NCBI RefSeq assembly: GCF_900115655.1
Contig: NZ_FOXF01000002.1
Coordinates: forward strand, 62,001-126,000
Source of the DNA: Ruminobacter amylophilus
Lineage (GTDB): Bacteria; Pseudomonadota; Gammaproteobacteria; Enterobacterales; Succinivibrionaceae
Length of the DNA stretch: 64,000 nucleotides
Reading direction: 5' to 3'
Part shown: positions 28,061 to 39,455 of the stretch, one piece after another
Layout of the letters: every line of letters begins with the position of its first letter
How positions within the stretch are numbered: position 1 is the stretch's first letter
Made by a program: the position numbers and the translations under genes
Notes under the pieces: generated by a model
What the model saw: the letters and a program-made list of their open reading frames with translations, nothing else
What the model was told of the DNA's origin: nothing
The model's database searches: none

Positions 28061-29698
28061 GTGTCCAAGGTTGTTGCTTTAGTAGGGCGTCCTAATGTGG
28101 GTAAGTCCACACTGTTTAATCGTTTGACCAAAACGAGGGACGCTTTGGTTGCGGATTTTCCGGGACTTACCCGAGACAGAAAATACGGTCGCGCCATGTA
28201 TAATGACAGCGAGTATATTCTGATTGATACCGGCGGTATTGACGGCAGTGAGGAAGGTATTGAAACTCATATGGCCGAACAGTCTCTGCTGGCAATAGAT
28301 GAAGCTGATCTGGTGTTTTTCCTGGTTGATGCCCGCAGCGGTCTGACCTCCGGTGATTACATGATTGCTGATTATGTACGCCGCCATCAGAAAAAGACCG
28401 TTCTTGTAGCAAACAAGATTGACGGCCTGGATTCAGACGTGGCAACGGCTGAACTGTATGCACTCGGCATCAGCGCGGTATATCCTATTTCGGCAAGTCA
28501 CGGCCGTGGCTTAAGCTCTCTTCTGGACGAGGTTCTGGCTCCTGTTTTAGCTGACGGTGAGGAACATCTTCTTCCTGAAGCAGGTCCTTTCGATGATCCT
28601 GACGTTATTGCGTGGGAAAAGGGCTTTGACTTTCTGGAAAACGTTCCGATGGACAAGGAGGCCGGCGGCTTTGACTGGCATGCCTGGAAAAAGCGTCATC
28701 AGAATAAGGATGAGAATTCTGAGTCAGCCGAAGGGTCTGAAGAAGCCTCAGAAAAGAAAACTGCTGACAGCAGTGAAAAGGAACATGACGGTTCATTCTC
28801 CGATCTTCCGGTAAAGTTTGCGATCGTAGGTCGTCCTAATGTGGGTAAGTCAACCTTAACAAACCGCCTCCTGGGTGAAGACCGCGTTATCGTTTACGAC
28901 ATGCCTGGTACAACCAGAGATTCCATTTATATTCCGCTCAAGAAAGATGATCAGGAATATATTGTTATCGATACCGCCGGTGTGCGTAAGCGCAAGAAGG
29001 TTAATGAAGCTGTTGAAAAGTTTTCTGTTGTTAAGACTCTGCAGGCGATAGAAGACAGTAACGTAACCATTCTGGTTATTGATGCCAATGCAGGTGTTAC
29101 CGATCAGGATTTAAGTCTGTTAAGCTTTATTATTCAGAGCGGTCGTTCTCTGGTTATAGCTGTTAACAAGTGGGATGGTCTGGATAAAGAGGTGAAGGAA
29201 AAGGTTAAGCAGGATCTTGAACTCCGTCTCGGCTTTGTGGATTTTGCTGAAATTCACTTTATTTCCGCACTTCACGGTACCGGAGTAGGTCACCTGTTTG
29301 AATCAATTCTGAGTGCCTACCGCTCAGCAACCACCAGAGTAAGCACTTCCAAGCTCAACCGTATCTTAACCATGGCCACTCAGGAGCTTCAGCCTCCACT
29401 TTCAAACGGCAGACGTGTTAAGCTTAAGTATGCTCATGCCGGTGGTTACAATCCTCCACGCATCATTATTCACGGAAACAAGACCGGTGATCTTACGGAT
29501 GCGTATAAGCGTTATCTGAATAACTACTACCGTAAGAGTCTGCATATCATCGGTACTCCTATCAGTCTGGAATTCCATGACAGTGAAAATCCGTTTGAAG
29601 GTAAGAAGAACAAGCTTACACAAAGCCAGATCAGAAAGCGCAAGCGCATGATGGACTTTGTTAAGAAGGCTAAGAGAGACCGTAAAAAGAAGAAGTAG
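28061..29698 (+). CDS. der: Tandem-GTPase ribosome assembly factor Der
   Basis: Essential GTPase with two G domains and a KH-like C-terminal domain, needed for 50S subunit assembly. 545 residues, starting at GTG 28061 after AAGAGGA. The first Walker A is [12 protein letters not shown] at about 8-19 and the second [12 protein letters not shown] at about 257-268. The linker between the domains (roughly 168-250) is long and strongly acidic ([14 protein letters not shown]), making the protein about 55 residues longer than E. coli Der. The C-terminal basic tail [20 protein letters not shown] is also present. Confidence 0.96.
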   Translation: MSKVVALVGRPNVGKSTLFNRLTKTRDALVADFPGLTRDRKYGRAMYNDSEYILIDTGGIDGSEEGIETHMAEQSLLAIDEADLVFFLVDARSGLTSGDYMIADYVRRHQKKTVLVANKIDGLDSDVATAELYALGISAVYPISASHGRGLSSLLDEVLAPVLADGEEHLLPEAGPFDDPDVIAWEKGFDFLENVPMDKEAGGFDWHAWKKRHQNKDENSESAEGSEEASEKKTADSSEKEHDGSFSDLPVKFAIVGRPNVGKSTLTNRLLGEDRVIVYDMPGTTRDSIYIPLKKDDQEYIVIDTAGVRKRKKVNEAVEKFSVVKTLQAIEDSNVTILVIDANAGVTDQDLSLLSFIIQSGRSLVIAVNKWDGLDKEVKEKVKQDLELRLGFVDFAEIHFISALHGTGVGHLFESILSAYRSATTRVSTSKLNRILTMATQELQPPLSNGRRVKLKYAHAGGYNPPRIIIHGNKTGDLTDAYKRYLNNYYRKSLHIIGTPISLEFHDSENPFEGKKNKLTQSQIRKRKRMMDFVKKAKRDRKKKK

Positions 29699-29718
29699 GT
29701 CCTGAGCAACTGAATTAG

Positions 29719-29748
29719 AGTCCTGACTTTTGAGTCGGGACTTTTTTT
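29719..29748 (+). terminator. Terminator after der
   Basis: A 9-bp stem with one G-U pair (AGTCCTGAC with GTCGGGACT), a 6-nt loop, and seven T residues. Confidence 0.9.
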
Positions 29749-29784
29749 GCACCAGCGATTACGTATGACAATTGGGATGTTTAT

Positions 29785-30279
29785 ATGGCTGTCGGAAAGA
29801 ATAATATATGTCACTGCGGGCTGTCAGGTAAAGACTATGGAAACTGCTGCGGAAGATATCATACAGGTGTTAAGGATACGGAAAAATCTCCGCTTGAGGT
29901 ACTAATGACCCGTTACAGCGCGTTCTGTGAAGGTAAAGCTGACTATCTCCTGAAAACCTGGCATAAAGATTTCAGACCTGATATTTCAGCCAAGAAATTC
30001 AGCAGAGAAATCAAAAACGGAGGTAAATGGCTAAAGCTTCAGGTTCTTGGTGTATGGTTAAACGAGGATCGTACCAGAGCCATGATAAAGTATGAGCTGA
30101 CATTCAGAGATGCCGGAGGCGTATGCAGAAGCATCTGTATATCCAGCTTCGTATACGAAGATGGAAAATGGTTCTACACGGATGAAGTGGATTCAGCAGA
30201 TAATAATCAGCTACCCGGAGAACTTGATTCTAAGGATTCAGTGCTTCGTGAACTTGCTGCTATCGGTATTAAGGCGTAA
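29785..30279 (+). CDS. ychJ: YchJ-like SEC-C motif protein (UPF0225)
   Basis: 164-residue protein of unknown function in the YchJ family. The N-terminal SEC-C zinc motif is CHCGLSGKDYGNCCGRYH, followed by an NTF2-like domain with TRYSAFCEGKADYLLKTWH and WLKLQVLGVW. Unlike many YchJ proteins it has no second SEC-C motif at the C-terminus. It stands alone between the der terminator and the convergent gdhA gene. Confidence 0.85.
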   Translation: MAVGKNNICHCGLSGKDYGNCCGRYHTGVKDTEKSPLEVLMTRYSAFCEGKADYLLKTWHKDFRPDISAKKFSREIKNGGKWLKLQVLGVWLNEDRTRAMIKYELTFRDAGGVCRSICISSFVYEDGKWFYTDEVDSADNNQLPGELDSKDSVLRELAAIGIKA

Positions 30280-30315
30280 CTGAAACACTTATGTTTTTTC
30301 AGAATGCAGATAAAG

Positions 30316-30347
30316 AAGAAGGCCTCACAAAAATGTGAGGCCTTCTT
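30316..30347. terminator. Bidirectional terminator between ychJ and gdhA
   Basis: A 14-bp perfect stem (30316-30329 with 30334-30347) closes an AAAA loop. T-rich on both outgoing strands, it serves the convergent ychJ and gdhA transcripts. Confidence 0.93.
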
Positions 30348-30387
30348 TCTGCTTATGATGACTAAAGCACCATGTATGAACTAGGTA

Positions 30388-31731
<1,344 letters not shown>

Positions 31732-31909
31732 TTATCCTAAAAGTTATTTATCTGGATTTTGTTAATACCTAAAATTTGTGTGCAACAACATCTGGCAATA
31801 ACCAAAATACACGCAAATACATATTATTTTTTTAAACGGTAAAAATGTCAAGAATTTATAATTAAAAATCGATAATTTTTCTGTTTAAATTCTGAGCTAA
31901 AATGATGGA

Positions 31910-32027
31910 GAAGCCTTGATATTACTTGAAAATACTGAAATTTGAAAAATGAATAATTATGCGTAAATATGAATATTTATACACCGGTGGTTGAATAATA
32001 TACAGCAGAATCAAGGCTTTTTTTTCT
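31910..32027 (+). ncRNA. Candidate structured small RNA
   Basis: Ten-base arms AAGCCTTGAT (31911-31920) and ATCAAGGCTT (32010-32019) are perfectly complementary and the 3' arm runs straight into eight T residues. A TAAAAT -10 lies at 31898-31903, so a transcript starting near 31910 would have its 5' end paired with the 3' end just before termination. The 89-nt interior is AT-rich with a near-palindrome AAATATGAATATTT. No ORF or known RNA family is recognised. It is divergent from gdhA, with no good -35. Confidence 0.4.
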
Positions 32028-32060
32028 GTTTTCCTGTAAGAATCAGAGGTGAAAACAAGA

Positions 32061-32087
32061 AACCGGAAAACTTAAAATTTTCCGGTT
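32061..32087 (-). terminator. Terminator of the small basic protein gene
   Basis: A 10-bp perfect stem (AACCGGAAAA with TTTTCCGGTT) and a 7-nt loop lie 40 bases downstream of the minus-strand small ORF. The outgoing minus-strand bases are CTTGTTTTC, a moderate tail. Confidence 0.6.
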
Positions 32088-32126
32088 CCGTATATGATAT
32101 GAGATGCGCTGTTTTCAGAAAAAACA

Positions 32127-32267
32127 TTAAACCTCGGTTTTTTCAAAATGAATGGTATAAAGCACATGTCGGCGCTGTCTGTTTCTGCGCTTGGCAACAA
32201 GTGATGGAACTCTGTGCTTGGACAGTCTGCTTGCTGTAAATCTTGAGAGTTTCAAACCTCTTTTCAT
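32127..32267 (-). CDS. Small highly basic protein, 46 residues
   Basis: A 46-codon gene. It begins MKRGLKLSRFTASRL and has the core AKRRNRQRRHVLYTI, giving 14 Lys/Arg and three His. AAAGGA lies seven bases before the ATG, a promoter with two good hexamers is about 165 bases upstream, and a hairpin terminator follows, so it forms a complete transcription unit. The composition suggests RNA or ribosome binding. It does not match ArfA, RMF, Sra or L36 as I know them. Function unknown. Confidence 0.55.
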   Translation of the reverse strand: MKRGLKLSRFTASRLSKHRVPSLVAKRRNRQRRHVLYTIHFEKTEV

Positions 32268-32432
32268 GGTGTAATCCTTTGTTTTGACTATTCTTTATTA
32301 CCAAAAAATAAGACTGGCTGACTTACGAAGATGCTTCCTCTCGTCTCTCGCCGTTGTAGCCTGTGCCATATCCCTGTTGTTTTGAGATTCGGAAAAGGAT
32401 ATTTAGCTGTCTCTTTGCAAATATGGTGACAG

Positions 32433-32461
32433 AGTATACTACTAATGGTCTGATTTGTTAA
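32433..32461 (-). promoter_or_regulatory. Promoter of the small basic protein gene
   Basis: On the minus strand TTAACA (32456-32461), a 17-bp spacer and TATACT (32433-32438) form a near-consensus sigma-70 promoter. Transcription would start near 32426, giving a leader of about 160 nt before the ATG at 32267. Confidence 0.6.
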
Positions 32462-32662
32462 ACAAAATTGCTAAATTTACACCGTTTGCCTTAATACGGC
32501 AGTGGTTGAGAGTAAAGACCGTTACCGATCGGGAGATGCCGGTATAGTGCCTGATATCAGATAAAAAGGAAGAAATCAGTATGTTCCGTGTGCGTAAATA
32601 CAGAACCGGGACATAATCACGGAAAAGCATGCGATGAATATTGTGTGTAAATAAATCAATAG

Positions 32663-32691
32663 TGTACTTTTATCACATTTTTCACTATAAT
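32663..32691 (+). promoter_or_regulatory. Possible purL promoter
   Basis: TATAAT at 32686-32691 is perfect; the -35 candidate TGTACT 17 bp upstream matches only three of six bases. It lies 82 bases before the purL ATG. Confidence 0.4.
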
Positions 32692-32724
32692 TACCCTGTT
32701 TTTTGTCACAAACTTTTTTCTGAA

Positions 32725-32745
32725 AATCTGTGCCATGCACAGATT
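32725..32745 (+). promoter_or_regulatory. Hairpin in the purL 5' leader
   Basis: A 9-bp perfect stem (AATCTGTGC with GCACAGATT) and a CAT loop lie between the -10 box and the purL start. No T run follows, so it is not a terminator. It may stabilise the leader or act as a protein site. Confidence 0.35.
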
Positions 32746-32773
32746 GTTGTAAACGTTCAAATTGAGAAGTCTT

Positions 32774-35700
32774 ATGGAAATTTTACGCGGTGCTCCGGCT
32801 CTTTCTGAATTCCGTACCAAAAAGCTTTTATCCGGTTTTGCAGAAAAGGGATTAAAGATCAATTCCGTATATGCGGAATATGTTCACTTTGCAAATGTCA
32901 GTGCTCCTTTAACAGATCATGAAAAGGATGTTCTGGTTAAGCTTCTGACTTACGGTCCTCATATTAATGAAAGTGAAACCAAGGGTACTCTTTATGTGGT
33001 TACTCCACGTCTGGGAACCATTTCTCCATGGTCATCAAAGGCAACCGATATTGCTCACAACTGTGCTTTATCAAAGGTTATCAGACTTGAAAGAGGTATT
33101 GCTTACTACATCGAAGGTGAAAGCAGTAACTGTGCGGAAGAAATTCTTCCTCTGATTCATGACCGCATGATGGAACAGGTGTTCACCAACCTGAATGACG
33201 CTGAACAGCTGTTCAGCACTCAGGAACCAAAGCCTCTTGTTTCTGTTGATATTTTAGGTCAGGGTAAAGCAGCTCTTGAAAAGGCAAACGTTGAACTCGG
33301 TCTTGCTCTTTCAGACGATGAAATGGACTATCTGGTAAAGAGTTTCACTGCTTTAGGCCGCAATCCTAACGACGTTGAACTTTACATGTTCGCTCAGGCA
33401 AACTCTGAACACTGCCGTCACAAAGTGTTCAATGCAGACTGGGTGATTGACGGTGTTCCACAGGAAAAATCACTGTTCAAGATGATTAAGAACACCTATG
33501 AAAAGAATCATGATTACGTGCTGAGTGCATATAAGGACAATGCAGCCGTAATGGAAGGTTCCGTTGCCGGAAGATTCTTCCCGGATCCTGTAAGTCATAC
33601 CTACAGTTATCATCAGGAACCTGTTCAGATTTTAATGAAGGTTGAAACCCATAACCACCCAACCGCAATTTCTCCGTATCCTGGTGCTGCAACTGGTTCA
33701 GGCGGTGAAATCCGAGATGAAGGTGCTACCGGTGTCGGCTCCAAGCCAAAAGCAGGTATGTGCGGTTTCAGCGTATCCAATTTACGTATCCCTGGTTTTG
33801 AACAGCCTTGGGAAACTGACTTCGGCAAGCCAAACCGTATCGACAGCGCTCTGGACATCATGCTTGACGGTCCTTTAGGAGCAGCAGGTTTCAACAACGA
33901 ATTTGGCCGTCCAAACATCAATGGTTACTTCAGAACATATGAAGAATCTGTAGACAGCCATAATGGTCGTGAAATCCGCGGTTACCACAAGCCAATCATG
34001 CTTGCCGGCGGTCTCGGTAACATCAGAAACGAACACATTCAGAAGGGTGTTATTCCTGTAGGTGCCAAGCTTATTGTTCTCGGCGGTCCTGCAATGAACA
34101 TCGGTCTCGGCGGCGGTGCTGCTTCATCAATGACCAGCGGTCAGTCAGCAGAAGATCTCGATTTTGCATCTGTTCAGCGTGACAATCCTGAAATGGAACG
34201 CCGTTGTCAGGAAGTTATCGACGTATGCTGGCAGATGGGTGCTGATAACCCTATCCTCTTTATCCATGACGTAGGTGCAGGCGGACTTTCAAACGCTCTT
34301 CCAGAACTGGTAAATGACGGTAATCGTGGCGGTATCTTTGAATTACGTAAGGTTCCTAATGATGAACCTGGCATGTCACCATATGAACTCTGGTGCAATG
34401 AATCTCAGGAACGTTATGTTCTCGCAGTAAGTGCCGAACAGTACGAAACCTTTGAAAAGATCTGTAAGCGCGAACGTGCAAACTTTGCCGTAGTAGGTAC
34501 CGCAACTGAAGAACGCCGTCTTGTTCTCAATGATGAACACTTCAACAACAAGCCGATTGATCTTCCTCTTGACGTGCTTCTCGGCAAGCCTCCACGCATG
34601 CACAAGAATGTTAAGACTCTGAAGGCTGAAGGTAAGAAGCTGGATCTGACCGGCGTAACTCCTAAGTCAGCAGCTGAACGTATATTACGTCTTCCTGCAG
34701 TTGCCGAAAAGACCTTCCTCATCACCATCGGTGACCGTACCGTAACCGGTCTCGTTGCACGTGATCAGATGGTAGGACCATGGCAGGTTCCTGTAGCAGA
34801 CTGCGGTGTAACAGCAGCTTCCTATGACACCTATTACGGTGAAGCCATGGCAATGGGTGAAAGAACTCCTGTTGCTCTGCTTGACTATGCTGCTTCCGCA
34901 CGCATGGCTGTAGCTGAATCAATTACCAATATCGCTGCCGCCTACATCGGTGACATCGAAAGAGTCAAGCTGTCAGCAAACTGGATGGCCGCTGCCGGTC
35001 ACCCCGGCGAAGACGCTGGCTTATATGCTGCAGTAAAGGCTGTAGGTGAAGAACTCTGTCCGGCTCTCGGTATTACCGTGCCTGTCGGTAAAGACTCCAT
35101 GTCAATGAAGACCAAGTGGACTCAGAATGGTGAAAACCGTGAAATCACAGCTCCTCTTTCACTGATTATCAGCTCTTTTGCCCGCGTTGAAGACATTCGT
35201 TTAACCAAGACCCCTCAGTTAAGAACGGATCTCGGTGAAACCAGACTTGTTTTCATCGATTTGGGTAACGGCAGAAACCGTCTCGGCGGTTCAGCACTGG
35301 CTCAGGTTTACAAGCAGCTCGGTGATGTAACTCCGGACGTTAACAGCCCGTCACAGCTCAAGGGCTTCTTTGAAGCAATCCAGTTCCTTAACAAGAAGGG
35401 CTACATCATTTCTTACCACGACAAGTCAGACGGCGGTCTGTTCACAACTCTGGCTGAAATGTCATTTGCCGGCCATACCGGTATCACCGTTGATCTCGAC
35501 AGCTTAGGCAGTGATGACCTCGCTGTTCTCTTCAATGAAGAACTCGGCGCCGTAATTCAGGTAAGAAAGGATCAGGTTGAAGACGTTCAGAACATTCTGT
35601 CAGGTCACGGCCTTGCCAATAACATCTACACCATCGGTACTCTGAACGATGAAGATCGCATCATCTTCAGAAGAAACGGTGCAGACGTAATCAATGAAAC

Positions 35701-36658
35701 CAGAACCTACTTCCGTTCAATCTGGGCTGAAACCACTTACCACATGCAGGCTCTCAGAGACAATCCTGCCTGTGCCGCCAGTGAATTCAAGGCTAAGTCA
35801 GATGATAAGGATCCGGGTCTGAATGTTAAACTTACCTTTGACGTTCATGAAGATGTTGCTGCTCCGTATATTGCCAAGGGGGCCGCTCCTAAGATTGCAA
35901 TCCTTCGTGAAGAAGGTGTTAACTCACAGGGGGAAATGGCTGCTGCCTTTAACCGTGCCGGATTCGAATGTATCGATGTTCACATGTCAGATATTCTGAA
36001 TGCCCGCGTAACACTCAAGGACTTCAAAGCTCTGGCTGCATGCGGCGGCTTCTCATACGGTGACGTACTCGGTGCCGGTGAAGGCTGGGCCAAGTCAATT
36101 CTGTTCAATGCACGTGCACGTGATGAATTCGAATCATTCTTCAAGCGTAACGATACTCTTGCTTTAGGTATCTGTAACGGCTGTCAGATGATGTCAAACT
36201 TAAGAGATATCATTCCTGGTGCTGAATTATGGCCTCGTTTCGTACGTAACGAATCAGAAAGATTTGAAGCAAGATTCAGTCTGGTAGAAATTCAGAAGTC
36301 TCCATCACTGTTCTTCTCTGATATGGCCGGCTCTCATATGCCGATTGCAGTTTCTCACGGTGAAGGCCGTTCAGAATACCGCGATGCAGCTCATCTGAAG
36401 CAGGTTTCAGAAAGCGGTCTTGTAGCCGTTCGTTACATTGATAACTACGGTAATATTACTGAACGTTATCCAGCAAACCCTAATGGTTCACCTGAAGGTA
36501 TTACCGGTCTCACCACTACCGACGGTCGTGTAACCATCATGATGCCTCATCCTGAACGCAGCATGAGAACTGTTGCAAACAGCTGGCATCCTGATGACTG
36601 GGGTGAAGGCAGCGCATGGCTGAGAGCCTTCAGAAACGCACGTAAGGCTTTAGGCTAA
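32774..36658 (+). CDS. purL: Phosphoribosylformylglycinamidine synthase
   Basis: Fourth enzyme of purine biosynthesis, converting FGAR to FGAM with glutamine and ATP. 1294 residues, the single-chain form typical of gammaproteobacteria (E. coli 1295). The start ATG 32774 gives [14 protein letters not shown], matching E. coli. Landmarks are [35 protein letters not shown], and the C-terminal glutaminase with [19 protein letters not shown], the nucleophile Cys in [13 protein letters not shown] and HPERSMR. It is monocistronic; a strong terminator follows after 70 bases. Confidence 0.98.
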   Translation: MEILRGAPALSEFRTKKLLSGFAEKGLKINSVYAEYVHFANVSAPLTDHEKDVLVKLLTYGPHINESETKGTLYVVTPRLGTISPWSSKATDIAHNCALSKVIRLERGIAYYIEGESSNCAEEILPLIHDRMMEQVFTNLNDAEQLFSTQEPKPLVSVDILGQGKAALEKANVELGLALSDDEMDYLVKSFTALGRNPNDVELYMFAQANSEHCRHKVFNADWVIDGVPQEKSLFKMIKNTYEKNHDYVLSAYKDNAAVMEGSVAGRFFPDPVSHTYSYHQEPVQILMKVETHNHPTAISPYPGAATGSGGEIRDEGATGVGSKPKAGMCGFSVSNLRIPGFEQPWETDFGKPNRIDSALDIMLDGPLGAAGFNNEFGRPNINGYFRTYEESVDSHNGREIRGYHKPIMLAGGLGNIRNEHIQKGVIPVGAKLIVLGGPAMNIGLGGGAASSMTSGQSAEDLDFASVQRDNPEMERRCQEVIDVCWQMGADNPILFIHDVGAGGLSNALPELVNDGNRGGIFELRKVPNDEPGMSPYELWCNESQERYVLAVSAEQYETFEKICKRERANFAVVGTATEERRLVLNDEHFNNKPIDLPLDVLLGKPPRMHKNVKTLKAEGKKLDLTGVTPKSAAERILRLPAVAEKTFLITIGDRTVTGLVARDQMVGPWQVPVADCGVTAASYDTYYGEAMAMGERTPVALLDYAASARMAVAESITNIAAAYIGDIERVKLSANWMAAAGHPGEDAGLYAAVKAVGEELCPALGITVPVGKDSMSMKTKWTQNGENREITAPLSLIISSFARVEDIRLTKTPQLRTDLGETRLVFIDLGNGRNRLGGSALAQVYKQLGDVTPDVNSPSQLKGFFEAIQFLNKKGYIISYHDKSDGGLFTTLAEMSFAGHTGITVDLDSLGSDDLAVLFNEELGAVIQVRKDQVEDVQNILSGHGLANNIYTIGTLNDEDRIIFRRNGADVINETRTYFRSIWAETTYHMQALRDNPACAASEFKAKSDDKDPGLNVKLTFDVHEDVAAPYIAKGAAPKIAILREEGVNSQGEMAAAFNRAGFECIDVHMSDILNARVTLKDFKALAACGGFSYGDVLGAGEGWAKSILFNARARDEFESFFKRNDTLALGICNGCQMMSNLRDIIPGAELWPRFVRNESERFEARFSLVEIQKSPSLFFSDMAGSHMPIAVSHGEGRSEYRDAAHLKQVSESGLVAVRYIDNYGNITERYPANPNGSPEGITGLTTTDGRVTIMMPHPERSMRTVANSWHPDDWGEGSAWLRAFRNARKALG

Positions 36659-36727
36659 CCGCGGGGCTTTCTGAAATGTTTATGCCGTGCTTTCCGGAAG
36701 GGGAGTACGGCATCAGGATAAAAAAAC

Positions 36728-36762
36728 AAAAATGTCATACCGGTCGGTATGACATTTTTTTT
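36728..36762 (+). terminator. Terminator after purL
   Basis: A 14-bp perfect stem (36728-36741 with 36746-36759), a 4-nt loop and eight T residues. An imperfect hairpin (TGCCGT with ACGGCA) lies just before it. Between 36763 and 37122 there are overlapping frames on both strands but nothing I can support as a gene. Confidence 0.93.
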
Positions 36763-37122
36763 GTGAGGAAATTTTTAATCTGTTCGTGGTTACTGAAGGA
36801 CAACGGCATAAAATTCCGTTGAACCGGGGAAGTGATTTATCCTTCTGAACTGTTACACCCTGTATGATCTCCCGGTCTGCAGGCTTCATTTGCATGAGCA
36901 TATACGCCAAAGGACGACATATAAGCAGGGCAGGAAATGACATCATGAAAACAATATGTTTTTTGTCGGAAGTCCGATATTTCATTGAGGTTTCTTCTCC
37001 GATGTTTTTTATAATCAGGATGTGTCGCCGGTTCGGAATACTGCAGTTTCCTGAACTGCTGACGCTAAGTATTAAGCCTTATGTTGCCACTGCTGTGCAA
37101 GAATTTTTGGTTTTCTGGGAAT

Positions 37123-37154
37123 AAAAAAACCTGAATGAGGATCATTCAGGTTTT
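37123..37154 (-). terminator. Terminator of ettA
   Basis: A 13-bp perfect stem (37126-37138 with 37142-37154) with a 3-nt loop; on the minus strand it exits into a run of T residues. It lies 34 bases past the ettA stop. Confidence 0.9.
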
Positions 37155-37187
37155 GCAGTTTGAAATTAAAGCTGATGAATCATCGCG

Positions 37188-38852
37188 TTAGGCAATGTTT
37201 CTGAACTTTCTGCGGTGAGGTTTCACTGCATCTTCACCGTAGGTCTTCACCTTCCATTCTTCGTATTCGGTAAAGTTTCCGTCGAAGAAGGTGATCTTGC
37301 CGTCATCCTGGTAGTCCAGAATATGGGTGGCAATACGGTCAAGGAACCATCTGTCGTGGGAAATAACCATGGCAGAGCCAGGGAACTCCAGTAATGCGTT
37401 TTCCAGAGCACGCAGTGTTTCCACGTCGAGATCGTTGGTAGGTTCGTCAAGAAGCAGCAGGTTACCGCCGGTCTGTAAAAGCTTGGCAAGATGTAATCTG
37501 CCTCTTTCACCGCCGGAAAGATCGCCTACGCGCTTCTGCTGATCGGTGCCCTTGAAATTAAAGCGTCCGATATATGCACGGCTTGGAATTTCGTAATTAC
37601 CGATGCGCAGAATATCCTGTCCCTGAGAGATTTCTTCAAAAACAGTCTTCTTGTTATCCATCTTGTCGCGGAACTGTTCAACGTTGGCAACAACCACGGT
37701 TTCGCCGAGAGTAATGCTGCCTGAATCAGGCTGTTCGGTACCGCTGATCATTCTGAACAGAGTGGACTTACCGGCACCGTTGGCACCGATGATACCGACG
37801 ATGGCTCCCTTTGGAACAGTGAAGCTTAAATCGTTGATAAGAGTTCTGCCTTCATATCCCTTGGTAAGATTGGTAACTTCAAGAACCTTGTCACCGAGTC
37901 TTGGTCCAGGCGGAATGAACAGTTCGTTGGTTTCATTACGTTTCTGGTAGTCAACGCTGTTAAGTTCTTCAAAGCGGGCAAGACGGGCTTTGGATTTGGC
38001 ATGTCTTCCCTTCGGAGACTGTCTGACCCATTCAAGTTCTTTCTGAATTGATTTCTGGCGGGCGTTTTCACTTGCCTGTTCATGAGCGAGACGAGCTTCC
38101 TTCTGTTCAAGCCATGAGGAATAGTTTCCTTCCCAGGGAATACCTTCACCGCGGTCAAGTTCCAGAATCCAGCCGGCTACATTGTCAAGGAAGTAACGGT
38201 CGTGGGTAATGGCAACTACGGTACCGCTGTACTGGTTAAGGAAGTTTTCCAGCCATGCTACTGATTCAGCATCCAGATGATTGGTAGGTTCGTCCAGAAG
38301 AAGCATGTCAGGATGTTCAAGAAGAAGGCGGCATAAGGCTACACGTCTTCTTTCACCACCGGACAGAACTTTAATTTTTGCATCAGGATCTGGTAATCTT
38401 AAAGCATCGGCAGCCTGTTCAATCTGGTTGTCGATGTTGTGTCCGTCGCCGGCCTGTATAATGGCTTCGAGCTGAGCCTGTTCTGCTGCCAGAGCATCAA
38501 AGTCAGCATCAGGATCCGCATAGGCAGCATATACTTCGTCTAAGCGGGCAAGGGCTTTTTTTACGTCACCGAGGGCTTCTTCAACAGTTTCCTTAACTGT
38601 CTTTTCAGGATCCAGCTGCGGTTCCTGAGGAAGGTAACCGATCTTGATACCAGGCTGAGGACGTGCTTCACCCTCAATGTCGGTGTCAATACCGGCCATA
38701 ATCTTTAACAGTGTTGACTTACCTGCACCGTTAAGACCTAATACACCTATCTTTGCTCCCGGGAAAAATGATAATGATATATCTTTTAAAATGTGGCGCT
38801 TAGGCGGTACGATCTTGCCTACGCGGTTCATTGTATAGATGAATTGTGCCAT
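37188..38852 (-). CDS. ettA: Energy-dependent translational throttle protein EttA
   Basis: ABC-F ATPase that binds the ribosomal E site and gates entry into elongation according to the ATP/ADP ratio. 554 residues (E. coli 555). It carries two ABC domains, each with Walker A (GLNGAGKSTLLK and GANGAGKSTLFR), LSGGERRR / LSGGERGR signatures and LLLDEPTN Walker B, an arm segment, and the linker QSPKGRHAKSKARLARFEEL. There are no membrane helices, as expected. It lies downstream of the peptide array on the same strand but behind a terminator. Confidence 0.97.
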   Translation of the reverse strand: MAQFIYTMNRVGKIVPPKRHILKDISLSFFPGAKIGVLGLNGAGKSTLLKIMAGIDTDIEGEARPQPGIKIGYLPQEPQLDPEKTVKETVEEALGDVKKALARLDEVYAAYADPDADFDALAAEQAQLEAIIQAGDGHNIDNQIEQAADALRLPDPDAKIKVLSGGERRRVALCRLLLEHPDMLLLDEPTNHLDAESVAWLENFLNQYSGTVVAITHDRYFLDNVAGWILELDRGEGIPWEGNYSSWLEQKEARLAHEQASENARQKSIQKELEWVRQSPKGRHAKSKARLARFEELNSVDYQKRNETNELFIPPGPRLGDKVLEVTNLTKGYEGRTLINDLSFTVPKGAIVGIIGANGAGKSTLFRMISGTEQPDSGSITLGETVVVANVEQFRDKMDNKKTVFEEISQGQDILRIGNYEIPSRAYIGRFNFKGTDQQKRVGDLSGGERGRLHLAKLLQTGGNLLLLDEPTNDLDVETLRALENALLEFPGSAMVISHDRWFLDRIATHILDYQDDGKITFFDGNFTEYEEWKVKTYGEDAVKPHRRKFRNIA

Positions 38853-38994
38853 ATTTTTCCTATGGGTTGGTTAATGAAAAAAACATGCCTATTTTATCAT
38901 AAACGGCCTGTTTCCTCCATAAGAGAGCTTTGTCTGTGGAATGTCGTGACACGGGACTGTGAATTTTACAGCTTACGCAGCTGCAGAGCTGATT

Positions 38995-39032
38995 AAAAAA
39001 TTTAAAACCCTCTTAAATAAAATTCAAGAGGG
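38995..39032 (-). terminator. Terminator at the end of the peptide array
   Basis: On the minus strand CCCTCTT pairs with AAGAGGG across an AT-rich 11-nt loop, then TTTTAAATTTTTT follows. It begins nine bases after the stop codon of the 27-residue peptide gene and closes the putative peptide operon. Confidence 0.8.
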
Positions 39033-39040
39033 CGGTGATA

Positions 39041-39124
39041 TTAAATCTTTGGTGGTGGATTTCTTTTTCCGGAGGACTCGCTCGGAAGTGGAATTTCTGG
39101 TTTCGAATTTTTTAATGTGATCAT
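39041..39124 (-). CDS. 27-residue proline-rich peptide ending the array
   Basis: A 28-codon ORF with TTGAGG positioned before its ATG and a terminator directly after its stop. The peptide begins MITLKNSKPEIPLPSE and ends GKRNPPPKI, with six Pro and several charged residues and no hydrophobic helix. It does not resemble the 26-residue repeat peptides. It is the last ORF of the minus-strand series, which suggests a partner or a second product of the same transcript. Unrecognised; supported only by its start signal, terminator and position. Confidence 0.5.
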   Translation of the reverse strand: MITLKNSKPEIPLPSESSGKRNPPPKI

Positions 39125-39186
39125 AGCAAACTACCTCAATATTAATTTTTCATTATCCTTAATACCGGGTGCTCATTTGCTGTGCT

Positions 39187-39243
39187 TTAGAAAGACTGTC
39201 TAACAAGCACGCCGGTTTTCTTAATGCAACATGTATACTTCAT
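39187..39243 (-). CDS. Possible 18-residue peptide between array and proline-rich ORF
   Basis: ATG 39243 opens 18 codons beginning MKYTCCIKKTG, with GGGG about eight bases upstream. The MKY..KK opening loosely recalls MRYF.KK of the array peptides, so it might be a decayed copy. Very short and weakly supported. The rest of 39125-39326 has only two- to five-codon frames. Confidence 0.2.
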   Translation of the reverse strand: MKYTCCIKKTGVLVRQSF

Positions 39244-39326
39244 ACACTGCCCCGCGTTTTGTTTTTTCTTATTGTTAAGGGTTTGAGATTATTTTATCCA
39301 GGTATCTCTCAACCTGCGTCACATCA

Positions 39327-39407
39327 TTACTTAACGTAATTAAAGTGGTATTCACGGGTTACTGGAGCATAAGTGTTGTTTTCAATTTTCTTCATAAAGT
39401 ATCTCAT
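39327..39407 (-). CDS. Array peptide 6 (26 residues)
   Basis: Last copy of the array. It keeps the family pattern MRYFxKKxEN at the start, the invariant core YAPVTREYHF, and Tyr24/Lys26 at the end. Variable positions are Met5, Ile8, Asn11, Thr12, Asn23 and Val25; it alone has Thr12 and uses AAA for Lys7. AGAGAGG lies eight bases before the ATG. Confidence 0.7.
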   Translation of the reverse strand: MRYFMKKIENNTYAPVTREYHFNYVK

Positions 39408-39455
39408 TTTGATTACCTCTCTGAATTTAAATCAACTTACCACTGGTTCCGGTTT

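Noticed and set aside
32746-32762. PurR-like box before purL
   Set aside because: Only the central AAACGTT resembles the PurR site; flanking bases do not match.
36713-36985. Minus-strand frame of 90 codons with GGAG upstream
   Set aside because: It runs through the strong purL terminator, shows no domain, and overlaps a similar plus-strand frame at 36864-37124. Both look like chance.
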